In this document: in pieces, positions 1-7,771 of the stretch | Layout: each line of letters begins with the position of its first letter | How positions within the stretch are numbered: the first letter of the stretch is position 1 | DNA from: Prochlorococcus sp. AG-418-D13 | GTDB taxonomy: Bacteria > Cyanobacteriota > Cyanobacteriia > PCC-6307 > Cyanobiaceae | Direction of reading: 5' to 3' | DNA: 64,000 nt | Assembly (NCBI GenBank): GCA_003214315.1 | Contig: QCLU01000002.1 | Location: forward strand, 124,001-188,000 | The notes under the pieces: generated by a model | Databases searched by the model: none | What the model was told of the DNA's origin: nothing | The model's input: the letters and a program-made list of their open reading frames with translations, nothing else | Position numbers and translations under genes: made by a program

Positions 1-1418
1 CCTCTTTCTCCAACAATAGTTTTAAACCTTTGTGGAAAACTATTGATATCGTCAATTAATCCAGCTTTTGTAGCGCTTTCTTTAACTAGGTATTTAGAAG
101 CTTTGGGTTCTCCAAAACTTAGGTTTTCTGAGATCGTAGAAGTAAATAAGAATGCTTCTTGAGGAACGATTGAAATATTTTTTCTAAGATCACTCAATTT
201 TAAAGTTTTTACATCTATTTCATCTAAAAATAATTGATTATCTGGAATTTCAATAGTCCGTCCTAGAGACTTTGCTAGTGTTGTCTTGCCACAACCTACT
301 GGGCCAACTATTGCAATAAGCTCTCCAGGATAAATTTTAAAATTAAGACTATTTAATGAATTAAATTTTGATCCTGGATACTTTATTGTTAAATTTTTTG
401 CTTCTAAGAATCCTTTAACCTTTCTTTTTAAAGATTTAGTTTCTGCTCTATCTACAATATTTGGATTGTTCTGAAAGATTTCTTCCACACGATCTAAACT
501 TACTTGACCAAGTTGAAAAGTATTTAAGGTAAAACCTAATAGAGCTGTTGGGAAAACAAGTCTTTCTACGTAGAGAATTAAAGCTACTAAACCACCTATC
601 GAAATAAATCCACTCTCTAATTGAAAAGTTCCTAATGATAATAAAATCAATAATGAAATTGAGGAAATACCTTGTAACAAAGGGAATAGGGTACTCGCTG
701 TTCTTGCAAGTTTTATCGCTGAATTTTGATAGTCGTTATTATAAATGTTAAATTCTTTTTTCTCAGCATTCTCTTGGGCATAAATTTTAATGGCGCTTAT
801 TCCAGATAGATCTTCTTGTATTAGATCACTAAGTTTTGATAATGATTCTTGTTGAGCTTTTCTTTGTTTAACCATCCTGCCGCCAAATAGACTTACAATT
901 CCAAGGATTAATGGAAATATCATTAAAGCGGATATTGTTAATGTTTTATTAATCGAAAACATTGAAGGAATAGTGAATGAATAAGCTAGGACAATGTTGC
1001 ACAAGCTTAAAACTGTAAAACCTAAAAGTCTTCTTATGTTTTCAATATCGCTTGTAGCTCTACTAATAATGTCTCCACTACCTTTTTTTTGAATCCATTC
1101 TGGGTCTTGAATAAGTAAATGGTCAAAAAGTTTTTGACGAAGATTTACTTCTACTTTTCTACCTATGCCGAAGACAATCTGTCTTGAAAATAATCTTATT
1201 AAACCCATACAAGTTGCTAAAAATATTAACCATAAAGATTTTGAAATAACAAAATCCGAAGAAAACCCATTTTGTAATTGGTCAATTATATTTTTTACTT
1301 CTAAGGGTATTACAACACTTAGTATATTTACTAATAAGAGAGCTAAAGCTCCATATAAGAATTCTTTTTTGTAAGGTCTTAGGTATTTAGATATAACTTT
1401 TATCTTTAAATTTTTCAT
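1..1418 (-). CDS. ABC transporter, fused permease and ATPase (MsbA/multidrug type), partial
   Basis: The ORF track misses this gene because it runs off the left edge. Reading from an ATG at 1418 gives at least 472 residues starting MKNLKIKVISKYLRPY. The first ~310 residues are a membrane region with several hydrophobic spans and the linker typical of type I exporters. The nucleotide-binding domain follows, with Walker A GPVGCGKTT near residue 375 and a Q-loop (SIVPQEAFLF). The signature motif, Walker B and C-terminus lie outside the window. Such half-transporters dimerise in the inner membrane and export lipids or drugs; the substrate cannot be read from sequence. It is divergent from the DUF3288 gene, with 80 bases between them. 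Confidence 0.9.
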   Translation of the reverse strand, partial: MKNLKIKVISKYLRPYKKEFLYGALALLLVNILSVVIPLEVKNIIDQLQNGFSSDFVISKSLWLIFLATCMGLIRLFSRQIVFGIGRKVEVNLRQKLFDHLLIQDPEWIQKKGSGDIISRATSDIENIRRLLGFTVLSLCNIVLAYSFTIPSMFSINKTLTISALMIFPLILGIVSLFGGRMVKQRKAQQESLSKLSDLIQEDLSGISAIKIYAQENAEKKEFNIYNNDYQNSAIKLARTASTLFPLLQGISSISLLILLSLGTFQLESGFISIGGLVALILYVERLVFPTALLGFTLNTFQLGQVSLDRVEEIFQNNPNIVDRAETKSLKRKVKGFLEAKNLTIKYPGSKFNSLNSLNFKIYPGELIAIVGPVGCGKTTLAKSLGRTIEIPDNQLFLDEIDVKTLKLSDLRKNISIVPQEAFLFTSTISENLSFGEPKASKYLVKESATKAGLIDDINSFPQRFKTIVGER

Positions 1419-1498
1419 TTTATTTTGCCGATATGATTAAGATAATGTTTCATTTTTGAATATGTGAGCTAATTTTATAAATGATTTAGTATTTATTT

Positions 1499-1795
1499 AT
1501 GGGTAACGAGCAAACTCATCCATTACATGAAACAGACAAAAACATTATAGATTCCCTTATCACTAAAAAAAGACCAGAAGATCTTGACTATATAAATTTA
1601 GCTAGATTAATAAATCGTTATACCAATTTCCCAGGAGAAATTGAAATTAAAAACGATATTGAAAAAATTTTAAATTTTTGGAAGATCACTAAAAATGAAC
1701 TTTTTTCAAAAACAAAAAATATTTGGTCAAAAAGCTTCAGGCCTTCTAATACAAATAAAGATTTAGTTGGCTCAGGGTTTGATACCTCAAATTGA
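1499..1795 (+). CDS. DUF3288 family protein
   Basis: This 98-residue soluble protein has no signal peptide or membrane span. The N-terminal pattern EQTHPLHETDKNIIDSL, followed by DLDYINLARLINRY and FPGEIEIKNDIEKIL, matches my memory of the cyanobacterial DUF3288 family, whose function is unknown. The C-terminal ~25 residues (KSFRPSNTNKDL onward) look like a disordered tail. ATG start at 1499. It lies 33 bases upstream of trpD on the same strand and may be co-transcribed with it. The family assignment is from pattern memory, not a search. Confidence 0.75.
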   Translation: MGNEQTHPLHETDKNIIDSLITKKRPEDLDYINLARLINRYTNFPGEIEIKNDIEKILNFWKITKNELFSKTKNIWSKSFRPSNTNKDLVGSGFDTSN

Positions 1796-1828
1796 ATTTT
1801 ATCTGCATAATCTTTCTTTCATAAATAA

Positions 1829-2863
1829 ATGTCTTCTAATCTATCAAACGCTGAAATCCTAAATAATTTATTGGAGGGAAGGGACCTTGATGAATTAACT
1901 TCTAGATCTTTAATGCAAAGATGGCTTAATGATGAAATTTCAGATGTTGAAACAGGAGCTTTTTTGAGTGCTTTGAGAGCAAAAAGTTCTACAGGTGTCG
2001 AACTAAGTTCTATGGCTGAGGAACTCTTAAATGTTTGCGAATTGCCATTAGCAAGACCAAATTTGTATTTGGTAGATACTTGTGGAACAGGAGGTGATGG
2101 AGCTAATACATTCAATATTTCAACTGCAGTTGCATTTGTAGCTGCATCTTGTGGGGTAAAAATTGCAAAACACGGAAATAAAAGTGCTAGTGGAAAAGTT
2201 GGCTCTGCCGATGTTTTGTTGAATCTTGGTTTGAATTTAAATTGTTCATTAGAAAAAGTAATCAAAGCCGTAAGTGAAATTGGAATAACTTTTTTGTTCG
2301 CACCTGTTTGGCATAAATCTTTAATAAAACTTGCTCCATTAAGAAAGACTCTTGGAATAAGGACAGTATTTAATCAACTTGGACCATTGGTAAATCCTTT
2401 AAGACCCAATGCACAAGTTTTGGGTGTTGCTTCTGAGGATCTTTTAAAACCTATGGGAAGCGCACTTTTAGAAATGGGAATGAATAGAGCAATAGTCGTT
2501 CATGGGGCTGGTGGCCTTGATGAAGCTTCGCTTCAAGGAGAAAATAAATTAGTATTTGTTGATAATGGTGAATTACGGTTTTCAGAAATAAATATTTCAG
2601 ACTTTAACCAAAAAAATATATCTAACGAAAAGCTTGTGGTTTCTGATCCTGAGTCTAACGAGGAAATATTAAAGTCTGTATTAAATGGTTCTGGACAAAA
2701 ATCTCATATTGATGTTGTTGCCTTGAACTCTGCTTTAGTACTTTGGGCCGCAGGTATTGAGGATGATTTAAATAAAGGATTTAATAAAGCTTTATTTTCG
2801 ATAAATCAAGGAGATCCTTGGAAAAAGTTTTTACTTTTAAAAAATTATTTACATACAATTTAA
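1829..2863 (+). CDS. trpD: Anthranilate phosphoribosyltransferase
   Basis: Transfers the phosphoribosyl group of PRPP to anthranilate, the second step of tryptophan synthesis, in the cytoplasm. The 344 residues match the family length. The helical N-terminal domain is followed by the PRPP loop [13 protein letters not shown] (near residue 85) and the [17 protein letters not shown] segment that binds anthranilate and magnesium. [10 protein letters not shown] motif near residue 190 is also typical. ATG start at 1829. carA begins about 14 bases after the stop, so the two are probably in one transcript, although they belong to different pathways. No trp leader or other trp gene is visible here. 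Confidence 0.97.
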   Translation: MSSNLSNAEILNNLLEGRDLDELTSRSLMQRWLNDEISDVETGAFLSALRAKSSTGVELSSMAEELLNVCELPLARPNLYLVDTCGTGGDGANTFNISTAVAFVAASCGVKIAKHGNKSASGKVGSADVLLNLGLNLNCSLEKVIKAVSEIGITFLFAPVWHKSLIKLAPLRKTLGIRTVFNQLGPLVNPLRPNAQVLGVASEDLLKPMGSALLEMGMNRAIVVHGAGGLDEASLQGENKLVFVDNGELRFSEINISDFNQKNISNEKLVVSDPESNEEILKSVLNGSGQKSHIDVVALNSALVLWAAGIEDDLNKGFNKALFSINQGDPWKKFLLLKNYLHTI

Positions 2864-2877
2864 TTTAGTTCAAATTG

Positions 2878-4017
2878 ATGATTAATCCATATAAGAAAAA
2901 TGCGAAATTGGTTTTAAGTAATGGAATTGTATTCCCAGGATTCTTTTTTGGTGCTTCTGGTACAGCCATTGGTGAAATAGTTTTTAATACGGGAATGACT
3001 GGATATCAAGAAGTTATTACTGATCCAAGCTATTATGGACAAATATTAACATTCACTTATCCAGAGATTGGAAATACTGGTATTAATTTTGAAGATTCAG
3101 AATCTAATACTCATGTTAAGGGTATAATTGTTAGAAATTTTTCATCTAATAGCAGCAATTGGAGATCTAAAAAGAATTTTAATCAATGGTTAGTTGAGAA
3201 GAATATCATAGGTCTATATGGAATTGATACAAGGGCTCTTGTTAAGATTTTAAGATCTAATGGCGCGATGAATGGAGTTATTACTTCTTTAGATAAAACT
3301 GATGAAAGTTGTTTAAAGATGATTTGTGATACGCCAAATATGGAGGGATTAAATTTATCAAAAGTTGTTTCAACAAAGCAACAATATTTATGGAAAAGTC
3401 ATACGCAAACAATTTTTGATTTAAGAAAAAGATATGAAGAATCTTCTAAAAAGTTAAAAATAGTAGCAATTGATTTTGGAATTAAAAATTCAATTCTAAA
3501 TAGACTTATATCCCATGGTTGTGAAGTTTTGGTTTTACCTTCTCGATCTTCTCTAAATGATGTTCTATCTAACAAGCCGGATGGTATATTTTTCTCAAAT
3601 GGTCCAGGCGATCCTTCTTCTGTTTTTGAAGGTATAGACTTAGCAAAATCACTCATTGAATATGGTGAAATACCTATGTTTGGTATTTGCCTTGGCCATC
3701 AAATATTTGGATTAGCATTAGGTGGTTCAACTTATAAATTACCTTTTGGACATCGAGGTTTAAATCATCCTTGTGGTATAAATAATAAAATTGAGATAAC
3801 TAGTCAGAATCACGGTTTTGCTATTGATCCCAATTCTCTCTCAAAGGACATAGTTAGAATTACTCACTATAACCTTAACGATAATACTGTGGCTGGCCTA
3901 GAGGTTTATAATAAGCCTATATTTAGTGTGCAATATCATCCAGAAGCAGGACCTGGCCCACATGATTCAGATTATTTATTTAAAAAATTTGTTTCTCTAA
4001 TGTTAGAAAGATGTTGA
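2878..4017 (+). CDS. carA: Carbamoyl-phosphate synthase small (glutaminase) subunit
   Basis: Hydrolyses glutamine and channels ammonia to the large subunit CarB, which makes carbamoyl phosphate for arginine and pyrimidines. The N-terminal CPSase small-chain domain (FGASGTAIGEIVFNTGMTGYQE) is followed by a class I glutamine amidotransferase domain. Its nucleophile is in GICLGHQIFG, and the His and Glu are in QYHPEAGPGPHDS. The track starts at a TTG (2875), but the next codon, ATG at 2878, is the more natural start and gives 379 residues. carB is not in this window. It is followed by a 60-base gap carrying a strong GGAGG for the STAS gene. Confidence 0.96.
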   Translation: MINPYKKNAKLVLSNGIVFPGFFFGASGTAIGEIVFNTGMTGYQEVITDPSYYGQILTFTYPEIGNTGINFEDSESNTHVKGIIVRNFSSNSSNWRSKKNFNQWLVEKNIIGLYGIDTRALVKILRSNGAMNGVITSLDKTDESCLKMICDTPNMEGLNLSKVVSTKQQYLWKSHTQTIFDLRKRYEESSKKLKIVAIDFGIKNSILNRLISHGCEVLVLPSRSSLNDVLSNKPDGIFFSNGPGDPSSVFEGIDLAKSLIEYGEIPMFGICLGHQIFGLALGGSTYKLPFGHRGLNHPCGINNKIEITSQNHGFAIDPNSLSKDIVRITHYNLNDNTVAGLEVYNKPIFSVQYHPEAGPGPHDSDYLFKKFVSLMLERC

Positions 4018-4067
4018 CATGTTGTTTTCTTTTGATTTGATAATTACATTTGATATATTAATTTTTT

Positions 4068-4072
4068 GGAGG
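4068..4072 (+). promoter_or_regulatory. Strong Shine-Dalgarno GGAGG that decides the STAS gene start
   Basis: GGAGG is a perfect match to the anti-SD core, which is rare in this window. It lies eight bases before an in-frame ATA (4081) and five before an ATC (4078), but 71 bases before the first ATG (4144). The spacing points to initiation at AUA or AUC rather than at the ATG. Confidence 0.6.
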
Positions 4073-4080
4073 TTTAGATC

Positions 4081-4443
4081 ATAGAAGATTTTCAGAAGTT
4101 AACCGTTTCTTTAAGAGGAAACCTTGAGGTTAAAACAAACATTATGGTTTTTACTTTTAAAGGCCAACTTGATGCTTTCTCAGAAAAACAATTTAAGACA
4201 TATGTTACTAATAATTTAAAAAATGACTTTCCATTCGTTATTGATCTTACAAAAATAGATTTTTTAGATTCCTCGGGACTTGGAGCACTTGTTCAAACTG
4301 CAAAAGAATGCAAAAAGTCTAAACTTGGGTTCTCTGTAGTTGGCAATTCGAGAGTGGCCCAAACAATTAAACTTGTTCGTTTAGGGGATTTTCTTAACTT
4401 GAAGTCAAGCCTTGAAGATGCCTTAAATTATCTAAAAAATTGA
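4081..4443 (+). CDS. STAS-domain protein, anti-sigma factor antagonist-like
   Basis: A small STAS domain of the SpoIIAA/RsbV kind, with the phosphorylatable serine region DFLDSSGLGALV. Such proteins are switched by an RsbW-type kinase and release a target regulator. The track starts at ATG 4144 (99 residues). However, the same frame stays open upstream to a TAG at 4075 and encodes EDFQKLTVSLRGNLEVKTNI, which resembles the first strand of related cyanobacterial proteins (LTVSLRG...). No ATG, GTG, TTG or CTG lies between that stop and 4144, while GGAGG sits eight bases before ATA at 4081. I therefore place the start at AUA 4081 (AUC 4078 is possible); 4144 is the conservative alternative. It overlaps the mini-RNase III start. 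A candidate partner kinase is at 28407. Confidence 0.85.
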   Translation: MEDFQKLTVSLRGNLEVKTNIMVFTFKGQLDAFSEKQFKTYVTNNLKNDFPFVIDLTKIDFLDSSGLGALVQTAKECKKSKLGFSVVGNSRVAQTIKLVRLGDFLNLKSSLEDALNYLKN

Positions 4444-4838
4444 ATTATTGGATTCAAAACCTGGTTCCATATGGATCTCCCGACGATATAGGTGTTATTC
4501 AACTTGCTTGGCTTGGAGATTCGGTATGGGAGCTCCACCAAAGACTAAGGCATGTTCATTTTCCTTTAAAATCTAAAGAACTCCATCTATCTGTAGTAAA
4601 CGAAGTAAAAGCAAAATCTCAGTCAAAATCATTAAGTCAAATTGAACATTTATTAAATACAAATGAAATGGATCTAATTAGGCGTGCTAGAAATAAAACA
4701 AAGAGATATCCAAAATCTTCAGACCCCACCATATACTCTAGAGCAACTGGTTTTGAAACTCTTATTGGCTGGCTATTTTTAAAAGATCCTCAAAGATTAT
4801 CAAAACTTTTTGAATATTTAGAATTAAAAATGAATTGA
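4440..4838 (+). CDS. mrnC: Mini-ribonuclease III
   Basis: A short RNase III-like nuclease lacking a double-stranded RNA-binding domain. In Bacillus the family matures 23S rRNA ends. The 132 residues contain the catalytic-core pattern IQLAWLGDSVWELHQR near residue 20 and the second acidic motif in ATGFETLIGWLFL near residue 105; RRARN in the middle is also typical. The start is TTG at 4440, overlapping the stop of the STAS gene by four bases (TTGA), which suggests translational coupling. rlmB follows after four bases, so two rRNA-processing genes are adjacent. The family is clear; its substrate in cyanobacteria is inferred. Confidence 0.9.
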   Translation: MNYWIQNLVPYGSPDDIGVIQLAWLGDSVWELHQRLRHVHFPLKSKELHLSVVNEVKAKSQSKSLSQIEHLLNTNEMDLIRRARNKTKRYPKSSDPTIYSRATGFETLIGWLFLKDPQRLSKLFEYLELKMN

Positions 4839-4842
4839 ATCT

Positions 4843-5847
4843 ATGAAAAACTCCTCAAATAAATTTCGCGGAAAAAATAATAAAGAGTACAAAAAAAATT
4901 CAGATTTTGGTTATTACTCAAAAAATACAAATCGTTCAGAAAAAAATGATACATTTTTGAACAATTCCGCTAAAAATAAGAAAGTTGAAAATTTAAAAAA
5001 AAATTATGAAAATAATACTTTTTCGTCTTTAAAAAGAAGAAATCCAAGATTTAAATCTAATACAGAATTTCCTAATAAAAATTCTGATATGCATCAAGAG
5101 TTTACTAATAAGAGAAATTTGGATGATTGGATATGGGGTAAACATTCGGTTTATGAGGCTCTTAGCAGTGATAGAGCTATTAATAGGATTTGGTGTACTT
5201 CGGAAATTTTTTCTTCAGACAAATTCTATATTTTGCTTAAGGATCTTAAATCAAAAGGAGTTCTTATTGAAGAAGTTTCTTGGAACAGGCTTTCGCAGTT
5301 GACATATGGCGCTTCACATCAAGGTGTCGCATTGCAGTTAGCATGCTCAAAAACAATATCCCTAGAACAATTAATCGATTTTTCTAAACACAATTGTCTA
5401 AATCCTACAATAGTCGCATTTGACGGTATAACTGATCCTCATAATGTGGGTGCCATTATAAGATCAGCTGAAGCATTTGATTGCAAGGGTGTAATTATTC
5501 CTCAGAGAAGGTCTGCAGGATTGACTGGAACAGTCGCCAAAGTAGCTGCAGGAGCCTTAGAACACCTTCATGTAAGTAGAGTTGTAAACTTAAATAGAGC
5601 ACTTGAGGAACTTAAGAAAAATGGTTTTCTTGTTGTTGGCTTATCTGGAGATGGTCAAATATCTATCTCAAATTTTCAAGAAAAAGCACCTTTGGTAGTT
5701 GTAGTTGGCTCTGAAGATAAAGGTATTTCTTTGCTTACTCAAAAAAAATGCGATTTTATATTAAGTATTCCTCTTAAAGGTAAGACTTCAAGTTTAAATG
5801 CCTCTGTGGCGGCCGCTATATCCCTATTTCATTTGACAGGTAAATAA
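4843..5847 (+). CDS. rlmB: TrmH/SpoU-family rRNA 2'-O-methyltransferase (RlmB-like)
   Basis: Methylates a ribose 2'-OH in 23S rRNA (Gm2251 in E. coli), using SAM bound in a trefoil-knot fold. Residues ~90-165 are the substrate-binding domain (DDWIWGKHSVYEAL). The SPOUT domain follows, with motif 1 DGITDPHNVGAIIRSAEAF, motif 2 VVVVGSEDKGIS and motif 3 IPLKGKTSSLNASVAAAI. The first ~85 residues are an unusual, highly basic Lys/Asn-rich region that looks disordered and may help bind RNA. ATG start four bases after mrnC. RlmB is the best call, though another SpoU paralogue is possible. Confidence 0.9.
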   Translation: MKNSSNKFRGKNNKEYKKNSDFGYYSKNTNRSEKNDTFLNNSAKNKKVENLKKNYENNTFSSLKRRNPRFKSNTEFPNKNSDMHQEFTNKRNLDDWIWGKHSVYEALSSDRAINRIWCTSEIFSSDKFYILLKDLKSKGVLIEEVSWNRLSQLTYGASHQGVALQLACSKTISLEQLIDFSKHNCLNPTIVAFDGITDPHNVGAIIRSAEAFDCKGVIIPQRRSAGLTGTVAKVAAGALEHLHVSRVVNLNRALEELKKNGFLVVGLSGDGQISISNFQEKAPLVVVVGSEDKGISLLTQKKCDFILSIPLKGKTSSLNASVAAAISLFHLTGK

Positions 5848-5992
5848 TTTATTGTTAATAATTACTGTTTTTAAAGACTATTAAAATGTTGTTGTTTCAA
5901 TACATTTATATCATTAATAAAAATTTATTGAATTTTCACTACAAAATTGTATAGAATTTAACAAGAATTGATGGTTTCACAGACCAAACAAA

Positions 5993-6208
5993 TTGATTAG
6001 AAACTTTGGAAACAAACTCGGTTTAGCCTGGTGGGCTAAAATTGAGACAGATAAACCTAGCTGTACCTACTGGTATGGCCCATTTATTACTAAGCGTAGT
6101 TTAAAGGAAAATATGTTTTCTTTTATTAATGATCTTTCTGAAGAAGGGTCTAAAAATATTAAACACAGTTTAGTACGTTGCAAAAAAGAAGAACCATTAA
6201 CTGTTTGA
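5993..6208 (+). CDS. DUF1816 domain protein
   Basis: A 71-residue protein matching the cyanobacterial DUF1816 pattern: LGLAWWAKIET...CTYWYGPF near the N-terminus, then a helix and INDLSEEGSKNIKHSLVRC. The function is unknown; the fold has been likened to small phycobilisome linker domains, although Prochlorococcus has no phycobilisome. The start appears to be TTG at 5993. There is no in-frame ATG before residue ~40, and the ATG at 5971 is in another frame and stops after nine codons. It sits alone between rlmB (145 bases upstream) and gatA (30 bases downstream). Confidence 0.75.
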   Translation: MIRNFGNKLGLAWWAKIETDKPSCTYWYGPFITKRSLKENMFSFINDLSEEGSKNIKHSLVRCKKEEPLTV

Positions 6209-6238
6209 TAACTTTGATTTTAAGAAATAAATTAAGAA

Positions 6239-7687
6239 ATGAATTTTAATTCTTTAAGAAAAGAAATTACCAGCAATAATGCTTCTGTTAAGGAATTAGT
6301 TAACGATATCTTTGCCAAAATCGATCATAAAGATCCTGAAATTAATTCATATATTTGTACTACAAAAGATAATGCTATCGCACAAGCAGAGAACATTGAT
6401 AAATTAATTCAAAATAAAGAAAAACTTCCTCCTCTCGCCGGGATGCCAATAGCAATAAAGGATAATATTTGCACCAAAGGAGTTGCAACAACTTGTGCAA
6501 GTAAAATGCTCAAAAGCTTTGTTGCACCTTATGAATCCACCGCTTCGAGTAAATTATGGTCTTCAGGGGGAATTTGTTTAGGAAAAACAAATTTAGACGA
6601 ATTTGCAATGGGTAGTTCAACGGAAACTTCTGTATTCGGGGTCACTTCAAATCCTTGGGATATTAATAGAGTGCCAGGAGGCAGTTCAGGGGGTAGTGCT
6701 GCTTCAGTTGCCGCTGGATTTTGTGCAGCGGCTATAGGTTCTGATACAGGAGGATCAATAAGGCAACCAGCTTCTTTTTGTGGCGTCGTAGGTCTTAAAC
6801 CTACCTATGGCAGAGTTAGCAGATGGGGACTTGTAGCATTTGCTAGCTCTCTTGATCAAATTGGCCCAATTACAAATACTGTCTCAGATGCGGCTGAAAT
6901 TCTTTATTCAATATCTGGTAAAGACCCCTTTGACTCAACATGTCTTGATAAGCCAGTACCAAATTATTTGACTGATTTAAATAAATCTATAAAGGGTTTA
7001 AAAATTGGAATCATTAAAGAATGTTTTGAACACCCAGGACTTAACCCAGAAGTTATGGAATCTGTTCTTTCTGGAGTTGATAGATTCCAAGCTTTAGGGG
7101 CTGAAATTATCGAAGTTGAATGTCCTAGATTTAATGATGGTATTGCGACATATTATGTCATTGCACCATCTGAAGCCTCCGCAAATTTAGCTAGATATGA
7201 TGGAGTTAAATATGGCTACAGATCGAATGAAGGTTCAAATCTTATAGATATGACTTCAAAAAGTAGAGCTGAAGGTTTTGGAGATGAGGTACAAAGAAGA
7301 ATTTTGATAGGTACTTATGCTTTGTCAGCTGGATACAGTGATGCCTATTACAAGAAGGCACAAAAAGTTAGGACACTTATAAGAAAAGATTTTGATAATG
7401 CTTTTAAGAAAGTAGATGTTTTATTAACTCCAACTTGCCCAACCACTGCTTTCTTGAAGGGAGATTTTGTCAATGATCCACTTTCAATGTATTTGTCTGA
7501 TCTATTAACTGTTCCTGTTAATTTAGCAGGCCTCCCAGCAATCAGTATTCCTTGTGGTTTTGATACTAAAGGATTACCTATTGGAATGCAATTAATAGGC
7601 AATGTATTAGAAGAAGATAGAATATTGAATGCCGCAAATATCTTTGAAATTGATGCTCAGGTAATTAAGAACAGACCTTTATTTTAA
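6239..7687 (+). CDS. gatA: Glutamyl-tRNA(Gln) amidotransferase subunit A
   Basis: Amidase subunit of GatCAB, which converts Glu-tRNA(Gln) to Gln-tRNA(Gln) using ammonia from glutamine. The 482 residues carry the amidase-signature Ser-cisSer-Lys triad: Lys in MPIAIKDNI, the serine-rich stretch [16 protein letters not shown], and the nucleophile in [19 protein letters not shown] start at 6239. gatB and gatC are not nearby. dnaE follows after 84 bases on the same strand. Length and motifs are complete. Confidence 0.97.
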   Translation: MNFNSLRKEITSNNASVKELVNDIFAKIDHKDPEINSYICTTKDNAIAQAENIDKLIQNKEKLPPLAGMPIAIKDNICTKGVATTCASKMLKSFVAPYESTASSKLWSSGGICLGKTNLDEFAMGSSTETSVFGVTSNPWDINRVPGGSSGGSAASVAAGFCAAAIGSDTGGSIRQPASFCGVVGLKPTYGRVSRWGLVAFASSLDQIGPITNTVSDAAEILYSISGKDPFDSTCLDKPVPNYLTDLNKSIKGLKIGIIKECFEHPGLNPEVMESVLSGVDRFQALGAEIIEVECPRFNDGIATYYVIAPSEASANLARYDGVKYGYRSNEGSNLIDMTSKSRAEGFGDEVQRRILIGTYALSAGYSDAYYKKAQKVRTLIRKDFDNAFKKVDVLLTPTCPTTAFLKGDFVNDPLSMYLSDLLTVPVNLAGLPAISIPCGFDTKGLPIGMQLIGNVLEEDRILNAANIFEIDAQVIKNRPLF

Positions 7688-7771
7688 ATTTGTATTAATA
7701 ATTAATTTGTAATCACAAAGTGTAGATCTTTTAGAAATTTTCTCTATCTTATAGATATAAATTATTTGAAT

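Noticed and set aside
1819-2265. 148-residue ORF on the minus strand inside trpD
   Set aside because: Antisense shadow of a well-conserved gene; no recognisable protein and no independent signals.
5886-5954. 22-codon ORF in the rlmB-DUF1816 gap
   Set aside because: Short, A/T-rich, with no family pattern or neighbour logic; likely chance.
5971-6000. ATG at 5971 as start of the DUF1816 gene
   Set aside because: It is in a different frame and stops after nine codons; the TTG at 5993 opens the right frame.
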